A stretch of 64,000 bases of DNA from Streptomyces uncialis. GTDB lineage: Bacteria > Actinomycetota > Actinomycetes > Streptomycetales > Streptomycetaceae. The position numbers and the translations under genes are program-made. Below the pieces are notes generated by a model that was not told the DNA's origin, did not search any database, and saw nothing but the letters and a program-made list of their open reading frames with translations. The stretch is taken from positions 476,575-540,574 of the forward strand of contig NZ_LFBV01000005.1 in the NCBI RefSeq assembly GCF_001905345.1. The letters run 5' to 3'. Shown here piece by piece: positions 59,882 to 64,000 of this stretch (positions within the stretch are counted from its first letter, which is position 1; each line of letters opens with the position of its first letter).

Positions 59882-60904
59882 GTGAACCAGCCGACCGCGT
59901 CCCCGACCGGTGCCGCTCCCCTGCGCACCGCCCTGGACACCCTTCTCGCAGAGCTTCCCGCCCGGGAGGCCTCCCGGGCCGTGGAACGGCTGATCACCAC
60001 GTACCGCGGCCGTATCCCCACCGCCGCCCCGGTCCTGCGGGACCGCCCGGACGTCGCGGCCTACGCCGCGTACCGCATGCCCGCCACCTTCGAGGCCGCC
60101 CGCACCGCGCTGGCGGCGCTCGCGGCGGCGGCCCCCGGCTGGACCCCCGCGAGCCATACCGACGTGGGCGGCGGCACCGGCGCCGCGACCTGGGCCACCG
60201 CCGCGACCTGGGCGGGCCCCCGCGAGGTCACGGTCCTCGACTGGGCGCAGCCCGCCCTCACCCTCGGCGCGGAGATCGCCGCCGCGAACCCGGCCCTGCG
60301 CACCGCCCGGTGGCAGCGCGCGAGGATCGGCGCCGAGCTGGTCCTGGCGCCCACGGACCTGGTGACCGTCAGCTATGTCCTCGGGGAGCTGACCGAGGAG
60401 GACCGTACGGCGGTGGTGGCCGCGGCGGCCGACGCCGCGCAGGCGGTGGTCGTCGTGGAACCGGGCACCCCGGAGGGCTACGCCCGGGTGCTGGAGGCCC
60501 GGCGGGCGCTGCTCGCCGCGGGTTTCCGGGTGCTGGCCCCGTGCCCGCACGACCTGGCGTGCCCGATCGTCCCGGGCGCGGACTGGTGCCACTTCTCGGC
60601 CCGGGTCAGCCGCTCGTCGCTGCACCGCCAGGTGAAGGGCGGTTCGCTCGGGTACGAGGACGAGAAGTTCAGCTTCGTGGCCGCGGTCCGCTTCTCCGGC
60701 TCACCGGCGGCGGCGCGGGTGGTGCGGCGCCCGCAGATCCGCAAGGGCCAGGTGCTGCTCGAACTGTGCGGCGCGGACGGCGCGCTGCGCCGCGAGACGG
60801 TGACCAAGCGCCATGGGCCCCTGTACCGGTCCGCGCGGGACACGGACTGGGGCGACGCCTGGCCACCGCCGCCGGAGGACGGCGAGCGGTCGGGGAAGGA
60901 CTAA
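59882..60904 (+). CDS. Rsm22-family rRNA methyltransferase-like protein
   Basis: 340 residues from GTG 59882. A SAM-binding fold starts at about residue 90 (HTDVGGGTGAATWATAATW, VTVLDWAQPALTLGAEI, VTVSYVLGELTEEDR). The Rsm22 hallmark follows: CPHDLACPIVPGADWCHFSARVSRSSLHRQVKGGSLGYEDEKFSFVA, whose cysteines in mitochondrial relatives bind an Fe-S cluster. Its likely role is in small-subunit rRNA modification or ribosome assembly. It ends in a 4 nt convergent overlap with the DDAH gene. Confidence 0.88.
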   Translation: MNQPTASPTGAAPLRTALDTLLAELPAREASRAVERLITTYRGRIPTAAPVLRDRPDVAAYAAYRMPATFEAARTALAALAAAAPGWTPASHTDVGGGTGAATWATAATWAGPREVTVLDWAQPALTLGAEIAAANPALRTARWQRARIGAELVLAPTDLVTVSYVLGELTEEDRTAVVAAAADAAQAVVVVEPGTPEGYARVLEARRALLAAGFRVLAPCPHDLACPIVPGADWCHFSARVSRSSLHRQVKGGSLGYEDEKFSFVAAVRFSGSPAAARVVRRPQIRKGQVLLELCGADGALRRETVTKRHGPLYRSARDTDWGDAWPPPPEDGERSGKD

Positions 60905-61719
60905 CCCCGCAGCTCCTGGGTGCAGCACTTGACGCTGCCCCCGCCCTTGAGCAGTTCGGACAGATCCATGCCGATGGGCTCGTAGCCCCGCTCGCGCAGC
61001 GGGTCGAGGAGGCCGAGGGCGGCTTGCGGGAGCAGGACGTGCCGGCCGTCGGAGACGGCGTTGAGGCCGAGGGCCTCGGCGTCACGTCCGGTGGCGATCA
61101 GGGCGTCGGGGAACAGATGCCGCAGGACGGCCCGGCTGCCCGGTGAGAAGGCGCCCGGGTAGTACATGACGTCGTCCGCGCGGTCGTCGAGGACGGCGAG
61201 CGCGGTGTCCAGGTGGTAGTAGCGGGGGTCGACGAGATCGAGCCCGATGACCGGGCGGCCGAAGAACTCCTGGGCCTCGCCGTGCGACAGCGGGCTCGCG
61301 CGAAAGCCCCGTCCGGCGAGGAGGTACGAGGCGGTGACGGCGAAGTCGCCCTCGCCCTCGTTGATGTGCAGCGGTTCCTGGACGGCGCTCCAGCCGTGGT
61401 CCCGGAACCAGTCGAGGTGTACCGCGGCCTCCGGGACACGTTCCGGGTAGGCGAAGCGGGCACCGAGGACCCGGCCGTCGACGACGGTCGCGCCGTTGGC
61501 GGCGAAGACCATGTCGGGCAGTTCGGGGTGGGGTTCGAGCACCTCGACGGTGTGGCCGAGGGAGCGGTACCGGTCCCGCAGGTCCTCCCACTGGGCGACG
61601 GCGAGCGGGAGATCGACGGGTTTGGCGGGGTCCATCCACGGATTGATGGAGTAGGTCACCTTGAAGTGTGCCGGTGGGCACATGAGATAACGCCGGGGTG
61701 TGGCGTGGCGACGGGGCAA
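60901..61719 (-). CDS. ddaH: Dimethylarginine dimethylaminohydrolase
   Basis: 272 residues from a TTG start at 61719; GAGGAG six bases upstream supports it, and the next ATG would cut into conserved sequence. It hydrolyses N-methylated arginines to citrulline and methylamines. Conserved guanidino-modifying-enzyme features are MCPPAHFKVTYSINPWMDP, DMVFAANGATVVDGRVLGARFAYPER, INEGEGDF, YYHLDTALAVLDD (catalytic His) and the C-terminal SVKCCTQELRG (catalytic Cys). Confidence 0.93.
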   Translation of the reverse strand: MPRRHATPRRYLMCPPAHFKVTYSINPWMDPAKPVDLPLAVAQWEDLRDRYRSLGHTVEVLEPHPELPDMVFAANGATVVDGRVLGARFAYPERVPEAAVHLDWFRDHGWSAVQEPLHINEGEGDFAVTASYLLAGRGFRASPLSHGEAQEFFGRPVIGLDLVDPRYYHLDTALAVLDDRADDVMYYPGAFSPGSRAVLRHLFPDALIATGRDAEALGLNAVSDGRHVLLPQAALGLLDPLRERGYEPIGMDLSELLKGGGSVKCCTQELRG

Positions 61720-61905
61720 TGAGGGCTCCTCACGACCGCAGGTTCATGCCGTCCCGATCGGGGGCGACGCTGCCCATGGTGCGGCAGAACGCCGCCCGGC
61801 GGGAAGCCGTTGTGTCCTGGTGCGGGGTGAGGAGCCCTCGTGGTGCTGGGCCGGACAGGTGGTCCGCCGTCCGCGCGCGGTCGGCGGCGCGGCCACGGCC
61901 CGGGT

Positions 61906-62172
61906 TCACGACCCGTCGGTGGCCGTGGTGTCCTCGTCGGTGGCGGGTCCGGGCCCGGCGTCGGGCGCGCTCCCGGACGTGGCCGCGGATGTGTCGCCGG
62001 ACGCGTCCTGCTCGGCCGTCCGGGCCGCCTGGAGCTTGCGCAGCAGCTCGCGCTTCTGCGCGGCGGGGTCCACCGCGGCGCCCCTGCCGTCGCGGCCCTT
62101 GCCGCGCAGCGCGCCCCGCGAGAGATTGCTGCGGGTGCCGCCCACGCCGAGCATGTTTCCGTTGCGGGCCAT
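61906..62172 (-). CDS. Small conserved protein (DUF6243-like)
   Basis: 88 residues from ATG 62172 with GGAGG upstream. The basic Gly/Asn-rich start MARNGNMLGVGGTRSNLSRGALRGKGRDGRG is conserved in a small Streptomyces family; a helix AAQKRELLRKLQAARTAE and an acidic Thr/Asp/Ala tail follow. Function unknown. It is divergent from the TetR gene, and the shared gap contains TetR-type operators that may regulate it as well. Confidence 0.7.
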   Translation of the reverse strand: MARNGNMLGVGGTRSNLSRGALRGKGRDGRGAAVDPAAQKRELLRKLQAARTAEQDASGDTSAATSGSAPDAGPGPATDEDTTATDGS

Positions 62173-62217
62173 ATGCCCTCACCTCCGTGTGATGGTCGTC
62201 GTCCGTCGGTCGACGTC

Positions 62218-62306
62218 CTACGGGACGATACGCCCCGTAGCGACCGCACCACACGTTAGGCAAGACGATACGTCTCGTCAATCGAATAAAGACGCTCCGT
62301 CTCGTC
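62218..62306. promoter_or_regulatory. Three related TetR-type operator sites
   Basis: GACGATACGCCCCGTA (62224-62239), GACGATACGTCTCGTC (62264-62279) and GACGCTCCGTCTCGTC (62291-62306) share the pattern GACG-N4-G[TC]C[TC]CGT; the second is a near-perfect palindrome. An additional CTACGGG/CCCGTAG dyad surrounds the first. They fill the gap between the small DUF gene and the TetR gene, and the third overlaps the TetR -35 area. TAGATT at 62313-62318 is the probable -10, six bases before the ATG. Confidence 0.65.
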
Positions 62307-62324
62307 ACGAGGTAGATTCGGTGC

Positions 62325-62987
62325 ATGTCCAGCGATTCCAGCACCCCTACCGCGCCCACCCGGCCCCCCGGCACCGCCCGCAAGGACGGGCCCGACTCCA
62401 GCCGCCGCAGTGAGCGCTCCCGCCACGCCATCTACGACGCCGCGCTCGCCTCCGTCGCCGAGGTCGGCTACCAGCGCACCACCATCGAGGGCATCGCCTC
62501 CCGCGCGGGCGTCGGCAAGCAGACCATCTACCGCTGGTGGTCCTCCAAGGCCGATGTACTGCTCGAAGCCTTCCTGGACCTGAGCGAGCAGGCGAGCGAG
62601 GCCGCGGGCGGCACCCCCTGGGAGTTCCCGGACACCGGGGACCTCGCGGCCGATCTGAAGTTCGTGCTCCGCGCCACCGTCGACGAACTCCTCGACCCCA
62701 AGTTCGAGGCGCCCTCCCGCGCTCTGGCCGCCGAGGGCGTGGTGAACGCCCGGCTCGGTGAGCAGTTCGTCACCAAACTGCTCGAACCCCAGCTCCAGCT
62801 CTACGTCGGCCGGCTGCGATCGGCGCAGGACAGCGGGCAGGTACGGGCCGACATCGACCCGCGGATCGCGCTGGAACTCTTCGTCGCGCCGCTCGCCCAG
62901 CGCTGGCTCCAGCGCAGCGGACCGCTCAGCCACGGCTATACGGACACCCTCGTCGACTACGCCCTGCACGGCATCGCCGCGCGCTGA
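62325..62987 (+). CDS. TetR-family regulator
   Basis: 220 residues from ATG 62325. A disordered basic head of 27 residues precedes the helix-turn-helix: SRHAIYDAALASVAEVGYQRTTIEGIASRAGVGKQTIYRWWSSKADVLLEAF. A TetR C-terminal ligand domain fills the rest. The three operator copies immediately upstream point to autoregulation and possible control of the divergent DUF gene. The ligand is unknown. Confidence 0.9.
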   Translation: MSSDSSTPTAPTRPPGTARKDGPDSSRRSERSRHAIYDAALASVAEVGYQRTTIEGIASRAGVGKQTIYRWWSSKADVLLEAFLDLSEQASEAAGGTPWEFPDTGDLAADLKFVLRATVDELLDPKFEAPSRALAAEGVVNARLGEQFVTKLLEPQLQLYVGRLRSAQDSGQVRADIDPRIALELFVAPLAQRWLQRSGPLSHGYTDTLVDYALHGIAAR

Positions 62988-63149
62988 ACGCACCCCGGCT
63001 GCGGGGTCCGGCCACGCGGGGCGCAGGATGGTGGGACGATGGAAGGCCACGGAGGTCCGGGAAACGCCACGAGCCGCCCCGGTCACATCCGCGCGAACCG
63101 GCGCCGACGCCGTGCCGGACTCGGGACTCAGGACTGGGTGAGGGGATAC

Positions 63150-63875
63150 ATGGGCGTGGAGAACGGCCGCTCGGGCGGACGGAGCAGGATTTCCCAATGG
63201 CTGCGAGGCCGCCGGCCCCGGGACACCGGGGACACGGTGGACAGCGCCGGCCGTGAAGAGCTGCTGCTGGCCGCCGCGGGAGCCGGGCTGCCGCTCGCGC
63301 CCGCCGCGCACCCGTCCGGATACGGATGTTCCTGCGACCGGGTCGGCTGTCCCACTCCGGGCCAGCACCCCGTCTCGTTCGCCTGGCAGACCCAGTCCAC
63401 GACGGACCGGGCCCAGATCGAGCGCTGGGCGCGGAGCGCGCCCGAGGCGAACTTCATCACGTCCACCGGGATGGTCCACGATGTGCTGGACGTTCCGCAG
63501 GCCGCGGGGCGGGAGGCGCTGGAGCGGCTGCTGGCCGCCGGGGTCGAGGTAGGGCCGGTGGCGGTCTCCGGCGAGGACCGGATGCTCTTCTTCACGGCGA
63601 CCCGGGGGACGCCGGAGCAGGAGGACGAGTGGTGGCCCTGCGAGCTGGACTGCCATCCCGAGACGATGGACGAGCATCCGGGGCTGCGGTGGCACTGCCG
63701 GGGGTCGTACGTACTGGTGCCGCCGGCGCGGCTGCCCGGGGAGCGGGTGGTGGAGTGGGTACGGGGGCCTGAGTACGGGTTGCCCGATCCGCTGACGCTG
63801 CTGGAGTTCCTCACGGATTCCTGTGCGAGGTTCGGGGGCGAACCGGCGGGGGTGGGGTGGCCGCTGCGCGGCTGA
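63150..63875 (+). CDS. Prim-pol N-terminal domain-like protein
   Basis: 241 residues from ATG 63150 (GTG 63138 possible). The opening Arg/Gly-rich segment leads to features seen in bifunctional primase/polymerase N-terminal domains: ELLLAAAGAGLPLAPAAHPSGYGCSCDRVGCPTPGQHPVSFAWQTQSTTDRAQIERWARSAPEANF and a later VLDVPQAAGREALERLLAAGVEVGPVAV. The acidic catalytic position reads L-D-V-P instead of D-x-D, so polymerase activity is doubtful. Four clustered Cys/His suggest zinc binding. It stands alone without a helicase partner. Confidence 0.65.
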   Translation: MGVENGRSGGRSRISQWLRGRRPRDTGDTVDSAGREELLLAAAGAGLPLAPAAHPSGYGCSCDRVGCPTPGQHPVSFAWQTQSTTDRAQIERWARSAPEANFITSTGMVHDVLDVPQAAGREALERLLAAGVEVGPVAVSGEDRMLFFTATRGTPEQEDEWWPCELDCHPETMDEHPGLRWHCRGSYVLVPPARLPGERVVEWVRGPEYGLPDPLTLLEFLTDSCARFGGEPAGVGWPLRG

Positions 63876-64000
63876 CCCCGGGCCCCCTTCGCCAGCGGTC
63901 CGTAGGCCCCCCTGCGCGGGTCGCCTTCGCTTGCGCTTCCTAGACGAGTCATTCCGAATGCTGATGGTGTGTTCGGGAACGCGGACAGGGCGTCCAAGAT
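63876..64000. repeat. Stray array module at the right edge
   Basis: GGTCGCCTTCGCTTGCGCTT at about 63919-63938 is the same module found in arrays 2, 3 and 4. It is followed by AT-richer sequence with no assignable gene before the window ends. It may mark the edge of another array or of a converging gene outside the window. Confidence 0.5.

Noticed and set aside
1..64000. tRNA or rRNA genes, phage attachment site, integrase
   Set aside because: No cloverleaf with CCA-type end, rRNA segment, or recombinase was recognised on either strand by reading; a tRNAscan run would settle it.

Overview
The window is chromosomal DNA of a high-GC actinomycete, almost certainly a Streptomyces. Codon third positions are nearly all G or C, GTG starts are common, and many genes overlap by 4 nt (ATGA or GTGA). 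The gene order glnE, glnA2, nadE, panB, then a haem-uptake locus recalls, from memory, the S. coelicolor chromosome around SCO2232-SCO2280. This is core-arm DNA with accessory inserts. No tRNA, rRNA, prophage, CRISPR array or complete biosynthetic cluster was seen.

Layout. 0-10 kb: end of a LacI regulator (probably MalR), a PAP2 membrane enzyme, glnE (glutamine synthetase adenylyltransferase), small PNPOx and VOC proteins, a DUF305/DUF3105 secreted pair, and glnA2 (glutamine synthetase-like, probably gamma-glutamylpolyamine synthetase). 10-20 kb: an alpha/beta hydrolase with a DUF998 protein, nadE, a membrane endonuclease/phosphatase-fold protein, a TetR regulator and DHA2 exporter pair, panB, and a YkuD-like secreted protein. 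20-33 kb: one minus-strand catabolic operon of ten genes (Asp/Glu racemase-like, M19 dipeptidase-like, FAD oxidoreductase, a five-part Dpp-type ABC importer, aldehyde dehydrogenase, muconolactone isomerase-like) under a divergently placed promoter and an upstream IclR regulator. 33-42 kb: DrrAB-type exporter, a secreted beta/gamma-crystallin-like protein whose stop codon carries a MITE, a giant AfsR-type regulator, and an M50 protease. 42-49 kb: F420 reductase, an MFS exporter, methionine aminopeptidase, and a YtrA-type GntR-ABC operon. 49-58 kb: haem acquisition, with haem oxygenase, two HtaA-domain surface proteins and hmuTUV, marked by two DmdR/Fur-like iron boxes. 58-64 kb: lipoprotein, Rsm22 methyltransferase, DDAH, a small DUF protein, a TetR with three operator copies, and a prim-pol-like protein.

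The most unusual feature is a family of modular repeats in the gene-free gaps at 1.9-2.5, 15.4-16.3, 19.9-20.3 and 57.7-58.7 kb. About 26 copies of the 20-mer GCGCAGTTCCCCGCGCCCCT (some truncated) recur at spacings of about 69-73 or 86-88 bp. All plus-oriented copies lie on the left of each array and all minus-oriented copies on the right. In three of the four arrays the switch in orientation is occupied by a 219-246 bp element bounded by inverted copies of that 20-mer. It has two conserved inner blocks that can form hairpins and no credible ORF. Function is unknown; a mobile non-autonomous element, a structured RNA or a bidirectional termination island are the main candidates.
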